Positions 37,910-48,505 of a DNA stretch of 64,000 bases are shown here, piece by piece. Location of the stretch: positions 868,001 through 932,000 of the forward strand of contig CANDNT010000001.1 in the NCBI GenBank assembly GCA_947387485.1. Reading direction: 5' to 3'. Source of the stretch: Aquimarina rhabdastrellae (lineage in GTDB: Bacteria > Bacteroidota > Bacteroidia > Flavobacteriales > Flavobacteriaceae). The notes beneath the pieces are model-generated. The model saw only the letters and a list, made by a program, of their open reading frames with translations. It was not told the origin of the DNA and made no database searches. Each line of letters opens with the position of its first letter. Position 1 is the stretch's first letter. Position numbers and translations under genes: made by a program.

Positions 37910-39133
37910 TTATTCAGCCATAAGCTCTTCCATAAAGCTTTCAAACTCTTCTTTAAATTCTGTATATTTTTTCCCTGTAGCAGGTCCATTAAATCCTGTA
38001 TGAATCTTTCTTACTGTACCTTTTTTATCTATAAAAATAGATGTAGGATATGAAATAATATGGTTCAACATTGGTAATTTTTGCTGTGCTTCTTCCTTGT
38101 CGGTAGAACCATATTGAGCTAATAATACAGGATATTCAACTTTTAATTTCTTCTTTAAACGATCGATGGCTTTAAATGCTTTTTCTGATGTTTTTGCATT
38201 TTCAAAAGCTAACGCAACAAATTCGAAAGGTTTTCCTTTATTTCTACTAAAATAGTCAACATAATACTTAGTTTCATCCATACAATTAGGACACCAAGTT
38301 CCCATAATCTGTATTACTTTTACTTTATTTTCAAATTGAGGATCAGAAAGAGAAACTCTTTTTCCGCTTGCATCTGGAAACGAAAAATTCAACGTTTTAA
38401 ATCCTTCTTTTAAATACGTTAAACTATTAGCCGAAGGCAATTCGTAAGCATCATTTCTTTTTGCTGAAAAAGGTTCTTTCCAATGGTTTCCAGAATAGAA
38501 ATAACCATCTATGATACTATCAGAAACTTTGGCTGTAAATAAAAAGGCATGACCACCATCAAAAGTTGATAATTTTAACTCATCACCATCCACAACTCCT
38601 TCTAAATAACGATAATCTCCTGTAGTTGTTCTAAAAGTCCCCGTTACTTTATCTCCTGCTTGTTTAAATATCCCTTTGGCTATATATCTATCTTTTTCAC
38701 TGTCTTTACTAAAAACTGTTTCCCAGTTTCCTGTAATATTAAATTTTGCCTTTTTATTTAGTACAAATCGCTTATCTACACCATACTCTGCTTTAAAAGG
38801 AACATTTCTACCTACATTTTTTTTGATAAAACTTCCCGAAAAATTCATATCATCCTGAATTTTTGCTACAATATACCCTTCAAAAACTGGCATATAAATG
38901 CGAATTGAATCATTACTAATAGTTACTTCATCTACATAAATCTCTTCTTCTGCATTGTAAATTTTTATTTTCTTTTGCTCATCTACTGTAAAAATAAACG
39001 GTAAACTCTTTTCGTCCATAACAGCCAACTCGGCTCTCCATGTTCCCGATTTAATCGTCAATTCTTTTTTATTTGTTTCACTTTTACAAGCTAACATCAA
39101 AAGCGCTAACAAAAATACTCCTAAATTTTTCAT
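37910..39133 (-). CDS. TlpA-family thioredoxin-like lipoprotein
   Basis: A 407-residue periplasmic redox lipoprotein. The lipoprotein signal is MKNLGVFLLALLMLAC. The frame is open to a GTG at 39154, but the ATG at 39133 places the signal at the very start, so I chose it. The first 240 or so residues are beta-rich, with no motif I recognise. The C-terminal 150 residues are a TlpA/thioredoxin fold with the redox pair in GTWCPNCMDE near residue 279 and the cis-Pro in SYPTSIFID. It probably reduces disulfides or delivers reductant in the envelope. The exact partner is unknown. Confidence 0.9.
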   Translation of the reverse strand: MKNLGVFLLALLMLACKSETNKKELTIKSGTWRAELAVMDEKSLPFIFTVDEQKKIKIYNAEEEIYVDEVTISNDSIRIYMPVFEGYIVAKIQDDMNFSGSFIKKNVGRNVPFKAEYGVDKRFVLNKKAKFNITGNWETVFSKDSEKDRYIAKGIFKQAGDKVTGTFRTTTGDYRYLEGVVDGDELKLSTFDGGHAFLFTAKVSDSIIDGYFYSGNHWKEPFSAKRNDAYELPSANSLTYLKEGFKTLNFSFPDASGKRVSLSDPQFENKVKVIQIMGTWCPNCMDETKYYVDYFSRNKGKPFEFVALAFENAKTSEKAFKAIDRLKKKLKVEYPVLLAQYGSTDKEEAQQKLPMLNHIISYPTSIFIDKKGTVRKIHTGFNGPATGKKYTEFKEEFESFMEELMAE

Positions 39134-39334
39134 AACTAATTCTCTATAATTCACTTATCAAGTCTGTCTTTCTTGTCGTTCCTTTCACTTAAAACAAAAA
39201 AATCAAATCTTAAAATAGGCATCAAAAGATTATATTCTAATAATTCTATTAATCTAAAAAGCAAAAAGTGCTATTTGAAAGAAAAACTAAAGCGATAAAG
39301 TTACTTCTTTTTTAAATAATGAAATGGCATTTAT

Positions 39335-39342
39335 TATATTTG
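39335..39342 (+). promoter_or_regulatory. Candidate -7 box for pheT
   Basis: TATATTTG matches TAnnTTTG exactly, 27 bases before the pheT start codon. The -33 region is T-rich but lacks a clear TTG. Confidence 0.4.
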
Positions 39343-39369
39343 CGATTCATAAAATATTAAGAAGTATAC

Positions 39370-41796
39370 ATGAAGATTTCATATAACTGGCTGAAACAAT
39401 TTATTAAGTTAGACTGGGATGCTGAAAAAACGAGTGAATTGCTTACCGATCTTGGTTTAGAGGTTGAAGGAATAGCTCCTTATCAAAGTGTAAAAGGTGG
39501 TTTAGAAGGTGTAGTTGTAGGACACGTATTGAGTTGTGAACAACACCCTAATGCAGACAAACTTAAAGTTACCAAAGTTGATTTGGGTGGAGAGACACCA
39601 GTTCAAATTGTTTGTGGAGCGCCTAATGTTGCTGCAGGTCAAAAAGTTCCTGTTGCTACTATAGGAACTACGTTATATGATGAAAATGGTGAAGCTTGGA
39701 AAATCAAGAAAGGAAAAATACGAGGTGAAGAAAGCCACGGTATGATCTGTGCCGAAGATGAACTAGGTTTAGGAAAAGGTCATGATGGTATCATGGTTCT
39801 TGACGAAACTATTGCTGTAGGTACTAAAGCTTCTGAAATTTTTGATATAGAAAATGATACTGTTTTTGAAATCGGATTAACACCTAATCGTGCCGATGCT
39901 ATGAGTCACTGGGGTACTGCTCGTGATCTTAAAGCTGGATTAAAACAAAAAGAACTTTCGTTTGAGCTTATTACACCTTCTGTAAGTAGTTTTCATGTCG
40001 AAAATAGATTACATAAAATAGATATTGATGTTAAAGATAGTATTCTTGCTCCTCGTTATTGTGGTGTAACTATCTCTGATATCAAGGTAGCTGAATCTCC
40101 TGCTTGGTTACAACACCGTTTAAAAGCTATAGGTTTAGCCCCAAAAAATAATGTAGTTGATGTTACTAATTATGTTTTACATGAATTAGGGCAACCTCTT
40201 CATGCTTTTGATGCAAAACATATTTCTGGAAATAAAATTGAAGTAAAAACAGTTGCTCAAGGAACAAAATTTACTACACTTGACGAAGTTGAACGCGAGT
40301 TACATGCTGAAGATTTAATGATCTGTGATGCAGAAAAACCACTTTGTATTGCTGGTGTTTTTGGAGGTCTTAACTCTGGTGTAACAGAACAAACTACTTC
40401 TATTTTCTTAGAAAGTGCTTATTTTAATCCTGTAAGTGTACGTAAAACAGCAAAACGTCATGGATTAAATACAGATGCTTCTTTTAGATTTGAGCGTGGA
40501 ATCGATCCTAATGTAACAGAATATGCGCTTAAACGTGCTGCTCTTTTAATTCAGGAATTAGCTGGTGGACATATTTCTAGTGATATAACTGATTTATACC
40601 CTAAAAAAATTGAGGATTTTCAAGTATTCTTATCTTTTGAAAATGCTACAAAACTAATTGGTGAAGAGTTACCAAGAGAAACAATTAAGAGTATTCTTTC
40701 TTCTCTTGAAATCAAAGTTAATAATGTTACAGAAACTGGTATTGGTCTTACTATACCTGCTTATCGTAATGATGTACAACGTGAAGCTGATGTTATCGAA
40801 GAAATTTTACGTGTGTATGGATATAACAATATCAAGTTTACAGAAAAACTAAATGCTTCTATTTCTTCTGTTAATAAATTTGAAGATTATAAAGTACAGA
40901 ATGTAATTGCTAATCAACTTATTGGTCAAGGATTTAATGAGATGATGGCAAACTCACTTACTACTCCTAATTATATTAATTTAAGTGATCAACTTAAAGA
41001 AGAGCATAATGTAAATATCTTGAATCCTTTAAGTCAAGATTTATCGGTTATGCGTCAATCTTTACTTTTTTCTGGTCTAGAAGCTATTGCTTATAACAGT
41101 AATCGCAAACGTTCTGACTTAAAATTCTTTGAATTTGGAAAAACATATCACCAGTATGAGAACGAACGTGTAGAGAACAAACACTTAAGTGTTTTTGTTA
41201 CAGGAAATAGATCAAAAGAGAGTTGGAATACACCATTAAAACAAAGTGATTTCTTTTATTTAAAAGGTATTTTAATTGCTATTTTAGATCGTTTAGGATT
41301 AAAAGGACTTAAATCTAGCCCTATTAAAAATGATGTTTTTGCTGAAGGTATGGTATTAAGCTTAGGTAAAACTAAAATGGTAGAATTTGGTATTGTCAAA
41401 AGAACAATTCTAAAATCTTTTAGTATTAGTCAAGAAGTTCTTTTTGCTGATTTCAACTGGGATAATATTATTGAGTTTGCTAAACGTAATAAAATTAAGT
41501 TTAAGGACATTCCTAAATTCCCAGAAGTAAGACGTGATTTTGCCTTATTGCTAGAAGACAAAGTAACGTTTGAAGAAGTTCATACTATAGCAAAACAAAC
41601 AGAGAAGAAATTACTTAAAAATGTAGATTTATTTGACGTTTATCAAGGAGATAATTTACCTGACGGTAAAAAATCTTATGCTGTAAGTTTCATTTTACAA
41701 GATGAAAACAAAACTCTTACAGATAAACAGATTGATAAAATCATGAATAAATTACAGCAAAATTTTGAATCAAAGTTAGGTGCCGAATTACGCTAA
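39370..41796 (+). CDS. pheT: Phenylalanine-tRNA ligase beta subunit
   Basis: An 808-residue PheRS beta chain, full length for the bacterial type. It pairs with PheS (not in this window) to charge tRNA-Phe. In order: an N-terminal segment MKISYNWLKQFI; an EMAP/tRNA-binding fold of about residues 40-150 (GHVLSCEQHPNADKLKV); the B3/B4 editing domain (residues of about 210-390, ending GLNTDASFRFERGIDP); the B5 domain (AYRNDVQREADVIEEILRVY); a catalytic-like core; and the C-terminal FDX-ACB anticodon-binding domain (KFPEVRRDFALLL). No frameshift is seen. It is followed by a strong terminator. Confidence 0.98.
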   Translation: MKISYNWLKQFIKLDWDAEKTSELLTDLGLEVEGIAPYQSVKGGLEGVVVGHVLSCEQHPNADKLKVTKVDLGGETPVQIVCGAPNVAAGQKVPVATIGTTLYDENGEAWKIKKGKIRGEESHGMICAEDELGLGKGHDGIMVLDETIAVGTKASEIFDIENDTVFEIGLTPNRADAMSHWGTARDLKAGLKQKELSFELITPSVSSFHVENRLHKIDIDVKDSILAPRYCGVTISDIKVAESPAWLQHRLKAIGLAPKNNVVDVTNYVLHELGQPLHAFDAKHISGNKIEVKTVAQGTKFTTLDEVERELHAEDLMICDAEKPLCIAGVFGGLNSGVTEQTTSIFLESAYFNPVSVRKTAKRHGLNTDASFRFERGIDPNVTEYALKRAALLIQELAGGHISSDITDLYPKKIEDFQVFLSFENATKLIGEELPRETIKSILSSLEIKVNNVTETGIGLTIPAYRNDVQREADVIEEILRVYGYNNIKFTEKLNASISSVNKFEDYKVQNVIANQLIGQGFNEMMANSLTTPNYINLSDQLKEEHNVNILNPLSQDLSVMRQSLLFSGLEAIAYNSNRKRSDLKFFEFGKTYHQYENERVENKHLSVFVTGNRSKESWNTPLKQSDFFYLKGILIAILDRLGLKGLKSSPIKNDVFAEGMVLSLGKTKMVEFGIVKRTILKSFSISQEVLFADFNWDNIIEFAKRNKIKFKDIPKFPEVRRDFALLLEDKVTFEEVHTIAKQTEKKLLKNVDLFDVYQGDNLPDGKKSYAVSFILQDENKTLTDKQIDKIMNKLQQNFESKLGAELR

Positions 41797-41829
41797 TATA
41801 TAGTCGTTTTTCTATCCAATTGAATATAC

Positions 41830-41866
41830 AAAGGAGTGTGATTTATAATTAATCACACTCCTTTTA
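41830..41866 (+). terminator. Terminator of pheT
   Basis: A perfect 14-bp stem (41830-41843 with 41851-41864) with a 7-base loop ends in a T-run. Confidence 0.9.
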
Positions 41867-41916
41867 CTATTCTGAAATTATGTTTATCTTAGAATTATTA
41901 TTATAAAATACAATTT

Positions 41917-42153
41917 ATGAATTTATTTCCCGAAAGTGATTATGAACGTGTATACACAGGAAGTTTAATTAATGTGCAATTTCTTCAGAATGTATTACAA
42001 GATAGTGGTATTAACTCTCTTACCAGAGATGATTTTGAATCTGGATTAAGAGGAGGTTTTGGAGGTGGTCTTCCTAACCAAATACAGTTATTTGTAAAAA
42101 AGACAGATGCAGAAAATGCATTACCTATAATCGAAAAGAGTTTGGCTAATTAA
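41917..42153 (+). CDS. DUF2007-family small protein
   Basis: A 78-residue protein of the DUF2007 family, annotated elsewhere as putative signal-transducing protein. The pattern is typical: VYTGSLINVQFLQNVLQDSGI, then a Gly-rich turn (GLRGGFGGGLP), a strand IQLFVKKTDAENA and a final helix. The fold is expected to be ferredoxin-like and resembles PII-type signalling proteins only in topology. The molecular role is unknown. A small membrane-protein gene follows after 30 bases, so the two are probably cotranscribed. Confidence 0.9.
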   Translation: MNLFPESDYERVYTGSLINVQFLQNVLQDSGINSLTRDDFESGLRGGFGGGLPNQIQLFVKKTDAENALPIIEKSLAN

Positions 42154-42183
42154 ATCTACTCATCATAAAACCTAAATATACCT

Positions 42184-42384
42184 ATGGACTCTAATTCTCA
42201 AAATAAAAAATCGTGGAATCTTATTATTGGAATTACTCTTGTTCTTTTTGGATCACTTAGATTGTACAACAAATTTCAACAAGAAGATCCTTCTATGATA
42301 AGGATAATACTTACTATAGGTTTTATTGGATATGGTGGATTCTTGATTTATAATCATTTCTCAAACTCAGATACAGATCAATAG
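42184..42384 (+). CDS. Small membrane protein, two transmembrane segments
   Basis: A 66-residue hypothetical protein. It has a polar N-terminus (MDSNSQNKKSWN), a first hydrophobic helix (LIIGITLVLFGSLRLY), a short charged loop (KFQQEDPSM), a second helix (IRIILTIGFIGYGGFLIY) and a polar tail. It shares a transcript with the DUF2007 gene upstream and precedes a strong bidirectional terminator. I do not recognise the family. Confidence 0.8.
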   Translation: MDSNSQNKKSWNLIIGITLVLFGSLRLYNKFQQEDPSMIRIILTIGFIGYGGFLIYNHFSNSDTDQ

Positions 42385-42403
42385 AAAGAATCTTATTCTA
42401 TCA

Positions 42404-42443
42404 TAAAAAAAGAGCGCGTAATTGAATTACGCGCTCTTTTTTT
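42404..42443. terminator. Strong bidirectional terminator
   Basis: A 13-bp stem (42411-42423 with 42425-42437) containing GAGCGCG, flanked by seven A and seven T residues, lies between convergent gene ends at 42384 and 42465. Confidence 0.92.
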
Positions 42444-42464
42444 ATGATATCGAAATGCCTCTTA

Positions 42465-44087
<1,623 letters not shown>

Positions 44088-44118
44088 TTATATTAATATG
44101 TTTTTTTTTGGATTTGCG

Positions 44119-44146
44119 CAAAAGTATAAAATATGCGTAACATCAA
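44119..44146 (-). promoter_or_regulatory. Promoter of the ABC-F gene
   Basis: On the minus strand TTG (44144-44146), 17 bases, then TACTTTTG (44119-44126) fits the Bacteroidota -33/-7 pattern. The box lies 31 bases before the ABC-F ATG. Confidence 0.5.
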
Positions 44147-44269
44147 GAAACATTCTCTCTTTTATTATATAATTAACGTATCATTAACTCCGCTACTTCT
44201 TTCTTACTCATATTTTTGTTTACTTTCAATAAAAGTCTTATTATGGCGTTTGGGTATATTGGCAATACT

Positions 44270-45688
44270 ATGAAAATATTTTTACATGTATTTACAGTTT
44301 TATTCTTCGGAATATTATTTCAAAGCTGTAAAAAAGCTGAATTAGATCATAATAATAAGGGAAAGGTCTATATCGGTGGAGAAATTGTAAATCCAGAAAC
44401 CGATCATGTCATCTTCTATATTAATGAGGATAAAGGTGATACTATATATCTGGATAAATACAATAGATTTTCTTTTAAAGTAAATTCACTTAAAGAAGGA
44501 TTATACAACTTTAAACACAATAGAGAATATCAATTGATATATCTACAAAGTAAAGATAGTATCCTACTTAGATTAAACACACTTGAATTTGACGAATCTC
44601 TCGTTTTTACTGGAAATGGTGCAGAAAAGAACAATTTCTTAATTAATACCTTTTTAATTAATGAAAATGAACGCTCTTTATTGAGAAAGCATGCTAAACT
44701 AGCACCTGAGCTTTTTAAAAAGAAACAAGATTCTATGCTTCAAGACAGACTTACCATGTTTAATCGTTTTGTAAAGAAATACGATTTTGATCTTAATACT
44801 ATAAAAGTCTTGAGGTCTTCTTTTTTATATGATTTTTATGCAAGACACGAAATGTATTTAAGGAGACATTATGGTTCTATCACAGATATTGATGCTATTT
44901 TAACGAATATGCCTAAAAACTTTTATGTTTATCGCGAAAAAGTAAATTTTAACGATACTGTTTTAAATAGATTATATGCCTATAATAGATTTTTAAATAA
45001 CTATATTTTTAATGATTCTTTTATTTATGAATCAAAGCATCCAGCGATAAAAAAGCATCGCTACATGAAAGTATTACATCGACTTGATTTTATTGATAGT
45101 TTGATTCAAAAACCTGCTATCAAAGATCCTATTCTTAAAAATACTGCTTATGATTATATAAAAGAAAGCCATCCAGCAAAATATTCTAAAATTGTTTTAA
45201 ATCGTTTTCTAAAACAATGTAGTAATAATGAATTTAAAAATGATTTAAGAAAAGTTGCCTATACTGCAAATGGTCTTACTCCTAATAACGAATTACCAGA
45301 ACAAAAAGTAATAGCGCTAAATGATTCTATTATATCTCTTAATTCACTATTACATAAACCTATTAATGTAGTTTATTTTTGGTCGGTAAGTTTTCCTTCT
45401 CATTTTAAACGACTACATACCAAAGTAGCACACTTAAGAAAAAAATATCCTCATGTTAACTTTATTGCCATAAATATAGATAACAAACAAAATCAAAATT
45501 GGAAACACGCTGTTAAAAGGTATAATTATGATCCTCAATTTGAGTATGCATTTGATAACATAAAATGTTCTATAGAGGATCTTTTGATTTACAATCTTGA
45601 TAAAGTGGTTGTGGTTGAAAACGATGGTAATATTATAGATTCAAATGCAAAATTTTCTGTTCATTTAGAAAAATTATTGCAGCAATAA
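44270..45688 (+). CDS. Thioredoxin-fold lipoprotein without CxxC
   Basis: A 472-residue lipoprotein. The frame is open from 44216, but the ATG at 44270 gives a proper lipoprotein signal (MKIFLHVFTVLFFGILFQSC), so I chose it. The N-terminal 100 residues resemble the beta-sandwich DUF4369-like domain often found in Bacteroidota thioredoxin lipoproteins (GKVYIGGEIVNP, GDTIYLDKYNRFSFKV). A long helical, Lys-rich middle follows. The last 120 residues look like a TlpA/thioredoxin fold (PINVVYFWSVSFPSHFKRLH, then FIAINID). The usual CxxC is replaced by a segment with no Cys, so disulfide chemistry is unlikely. It may have become a binding or structural protein. Confidence 0.8.
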   Translation: MKIFLHVFTVLFFGILFQSCKKAELDHNNKGKVYIGGEIVNPETDHVIFYINEDKGDTIYLDKYNRFSFKVNSLKEGLYNFKHNREYQLIYLQSKDSILLRLNTLEFDESLVFTGNGAEKNNFLINTFLINENERSLLRKHAKLAPELFKKKQDSMLQDRLTMFNRFVKKYDFDLNTIKVLRSSFLYDFYARHEMYLRRHYGSITDIDAILTNMPKNFYVYREKVNFNDTVLNRLYAYNRFLNNYIFNDSFIYESKHPAIKKHRYMKVLHRLDFIDSLIQKPAIKDPILKNTAYDYIKESHPAKYSKIVLNRFLKQCSNNEFKNDLRKVAYTANGLTPNNELPEQKVIALNDSIISLNSLLHKPINVVYFWSVSFPSHFKRLHTKVAHLRKKYPHVNFIAINIDNKQNQNWKHAVKRYNYDPQFEYAFDNIKCSIEDLLIYNLDKVVVVENDGNIIDSNAKFSVHLEKLLQQ

Positions 45689-45830
45689 TTTACTCCTAAT
45701 CTTAACATTTTATAGACTAGTTATTTTATAACTAAATGTGTTTCCTTATCGCTATGCTTTTGACTTGTTTTTATTATGTTAAAACATCACGATTAATTTT
45801 ATTACTTTTATAAAAATCAAACACATCATC

Positions 45831-46334
45831 ATGCAAATCGAAACATACAAGCTTAAAGGTTGGGAAGATAAAGAAACAGGTCTACTCATTGCCGAAAATG
45901 AAGATTGGATTCTTGTTAAACACATCCCAATTGACTATCAAATAGATGGTTATAAATTATATGCTAAGCAATTTGTTAAAAAACGAAAACCTCATAAGGA
46001 TCAAGAGCTAATTAAACGTGTTTTAGAATTAAAACAAATAGCCATAACTCCTCCTACTTCTTTTGCTTTTACGGCTATAGCAGAACTATTAAAATGGAGC
46101 GAGACTACTTATGGTTTTTTCGAATTTCAAGAGAAAAAACAATCAGAATTATTTTATGGTAAACTCCATCATTTACATGAAAATACATTTATGATAGATC
46201 AAGTTTTGGCAGATGGTACTTTAGAAAAAGCTTATGCTTATGACTTCTCGCTGTCAAAAATTCGTTCGATTAATTTTGAATCTGATTACTTTGAATCTCT
46301 ACGTTTATTAATGTACGATGTTAATAACGAATAA
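45831..46334 (+). CDS. Hypothetical protein
   Basis: A 167-residue soluble protein, predicted cytoplasmic, with no signal peptide. I do not recognise the family. Beta strands dominate the first half (GLLIAENEDWILVKHIPID, LYAKQFVKKRK). The second half has alternating strands and helices (AFTAIAELLKWSE, FYGKLHHLHENTFMIDQVL). Two repeat-like segments, around residues 20-50 and 110-145, suggest small SH3-like barrels. The preceding 142-base gap is AT-rich with no clear box; the next gene starts 104 bases later on the same strand. Confidence 0.75.
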   Translation: MQIETYKLKGWEDKETGLLIAENEDWILVKHIPIDYQIDGYKLYAKQFVKKRKPHKDQELIKRVLELKQIAITPPTSFAFTAIAELLKWSETTYGFFEFQEKKQSELFYGKLHHLHENTFMIDQVLADGTLEKAYAYDFSLSKIRSINFESDYFESLRLLMYDVNNE

Positions 46335-46438
46335 TGTAGGTTCATAAACTTTTGCTATTCTTATTTTATTATTACAGCTATCCCTTATACGGATACAATT
46401 TATATTATTACATATTCATTATTAAGTACCCTAATCAC

Positions 46439-47476
46439 ATGAAATCATTATTATTACCTCAAAGACAAATCATTCTATTTTTATTTTTAAATTTCTTTAT
46501 CTTTTTTAGTAGTTATGCTCAACATACTTTTTCTATTGTTGCTATAGATCCAGCTACTGGTCAAATAGGTAGCGCAGGTGCTACTTGTTTAGATAGTGTC
46601 GATCTCAACGGTGAAGAAGGTGCTTTAGTTATTAGTGACATTATTTTAGGTAAAGGAGCTATTCATACTCAAGCGGCATGGTCTCCTACCAATCAAAATG
46701 CTGCCAGAAACCGAATGTTGAACCATAATGAAACACCTCAACAAATTATCGATTGGCTCGTAGCAAATGATCCTGCTTCTGGTTCTATTAATTCTAGGCA
46801 ATATAACATTGTCTCTCTTAATGGGCAAAGCGCTGGATATACAGGAAGTAGTGCTCACAATGAAAAAGGACATCGTATAGGAACAAACTATGCTATTGCA
46901 GGAAACATTCTTATCAGTACTCAAGTATTAGACGATATGGAAACTGCGTTTTTAAATACCTCTGGAGATTTGGCTACCAAACTTATGGCTGTAATGCAAG
47001 CTGCAAAAAGACCTGGTGCAGATGCTCGATGTACTTCTGAAGGAGTTAGTTCTCGTTCTGCTTTTATTAGAGTAGCTCAACCATCTGATACGGATAGTTC
47101 TTATGGTAATTTATGGTTAGATATAAATATTAGTGCTACACCTTTTGGTGTAGAGCCTATAGATGAGTTACAAACAGCTTATGATGCTTTTATAGCTACA
47201 TTAAGTACTAGAGAAATTTCAGATAACCCTGTTACTATTTTCCCTAATCCAGCAAAAAATATACTGAATATTTCAAACATTGCAAAGACTTCTATAAATA
47301 CTCTTGAAATCTATACTATTACTGGTAAGAAAGTTTTTTCTACATCCATATCTGCTAATAAGAAACTAAATTCAATTGATCTATCTACATTATCAAATGG
47401 TTTATATCTCGTTAAATTCATGCAAAAGAATACTACTGCTCATGTAGAAAAATTAATCATTAATAAACAATTTTAA
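46439..47476 (+). CDS. Secreted DUF1028 protein with T9SS type A sorting domain
   Basis: A 345-residue exported protein. The frame is open from 46352, but the ATG at 46439 gives a clean signal peptide ending SSYAQ, which was preferred. The DUF1028 domain starts at HTFSIVAIDPATGQIGSAGA and has the Ntn-hydrolase-like fold with GADARCTSEGVSSRSAFIRV. Residues after about 260 are a T9SS type A sorting domain (VTIFPNPAKNILNISN, LEIYTITGKKVFS, LSNGLYLVKF), so the protein is delivered to the surface or medium. DUF1028 members are proposed hydrolases of unknown substrate. A hairpin terminator follows immediately. Confidence 0.92.
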   Translation: MKSLLLPQRQIILFLFLNFFIFFSSYAQHTFSIVAIDPATGQIGSAGATCLDSVDLNGEEGALVISDIILGKGAIHTQAAWSPTNQNAARNRMLNHNETPQQIIDWLVANDPASGSINSRQYNIVSLNGQSAGYTGSSAHNEKGHRIGTNYAIAGNILISTQVLDDMETAFLNTSGDLATKLMAVMQAAKRPGADARCTSEGVSSRSAFIRVAQPSDTDSSYGNLWLDINISATPFGVEPIDELQTAYDAFIATLSTREISDNPVTIFPNPAKNILNISNIAKTSINTLEIYTITGKKVFSTSISANKKLNSIDLSTLSNGLYLVKFMQKNTTAHVEKLIINKQF

Positions 47477-47485
47477 TTTCGAAAT

Positions 47486-47526
47486 AAAGAAAAGGAGTAG
47501 TAAGTTAACTTGCTACTCCTTTTCTT
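47486..47526. terminator. Bidirectional terminator
   Basis: A long stem (AAGAAAAGGAGTAGTAAG with its complement, one G-U) and a 4-base loop separate convergent genes ending at 47476 and 47531. Confidence 0.9.
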
Positions 47527-47530
47527 AAAT

Positions 47531-48415
47531 TTATCTTTTATTTATCTTATCTATAAGTAATTCACATTTTGCTATATAGCCATAATCGCCACTTGAACTT
47601 TTCTTTGCCATCGCCAAAGATTGTTCTACAAACTTTTTGGCAGTTTTATAGTCTTTTTGAGTATATGCTAATTCTGCTCTATAATATACATACCAAAAAG
47701 CATTAGGTCGTAATGCTATGGCTTTATCAAACCATTCTTTGGCTAGATTAAGATTTTTGTTTTTATGATAATAAAACTGAGCTGCATCAAAATATGTAGC
47801 TGCTTTTATTTCTCCTTCTGCATTGATGATTTTATCTTCTATCTCTTTAAAAGTTAAAGCATCACTATCTACAAAAACAGGTAACACTATTTTTGTATTT
47901 TCCCATTTGATAATTAAATCTCCTCCATTAGCATGAAAATTTTCTGTACTTATACTTAAAGTTTCTTGTGTATCATTTAAGCTGTGAACTGGCGATTTAA
48001 ATCTAATAAAATCATCTTTTGAATCATATCCTCCTGCACCCCATAACTTAGCATTTTTATGAATAATTATCGTCCATTCTTTTTGCCCTGGGATAGTATA
48101 TAAAGCATATAAACCTGCTGGTAACTTATTTCCTGCGATGGTAACATCTTTATCAAAACTTAATTTTGTTGAAGCATTAGCACCAGTACGCCACACTTTT
48201 CCGTAAGGGATTAATCCTCCAAAAATAGGTCTATCTTTTTTACTTGGTCTTCCGTAATCCAAAGTTAATTTGGCTAATCCTATTTGCTGTTCTACTTTAA
48301 TCCTAGGACTAAGACTTGCCTTTGCAATTTGAGCTTGAACGGTTGTTAAACTCATAAAGAACAACAATATCATTCCTCTTAAAGCAATGCGTTTATATAC
48401 TCTTATTTTTTTCAT
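47531..48415 (-). CDS. DUF2911 protein with C-terminal TPR-like helices
   Basis: A 294-residue exported protein. The signal peptide ends near TTVQAQ. The DUF2911 domain of about residues 30-190 has the characteristic YGRPSKKDRPIFGGLIPYGKVWRTGANASTKL block, of which only part is needed to recognise it (RPIFGGLIPYGKVWRTGANA). The last 90 residues are TPR-like helical pairs (AAQFYYHKNKNLNLAKEWFD, YRAELAYTQKDYKTAKKFV). The family is common in Bacteroidota and has no established function. It lies 90 bases downstream of the threonine aldolase gene and may be the end of the four-gene run starting at 52510. Confidence 0.92.
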   Translation of the reverse strand: MKKIRVYKRIALRGMILLFFMSLTTVQAQIAKASLSPRIKVEQQIGLAKLTLDYGRPSKKDRPIFGGLIPYGKVWRTGANASTKLSFDKDVTIAGNKLPAGLYALYTIPGQKEWTIIIHKNAKLWGAGGYDSKDDFIRFKSPVHSLNDTQETLSISTENFHANGGDLIIKWENTKIVLPVFVDSDALTFKEIEDKIINAEGEIKAATYFDAAQFYYHKNKNLNLAKEWFDKAIALRPNAFWYVYYRAELAYTQKDYKTAKKFVEQSLAMAKKSSSGDYGYIAKCELLIDKINKR

Positions 48416-48505
48416 AATTGTAAGTTATTTAAAAGGTATGTCGTAGGATTATTAATTTCATTTTACTATTTTGAAATAATTAACATATTTGAGGTTTCCT
48501 ATAAT

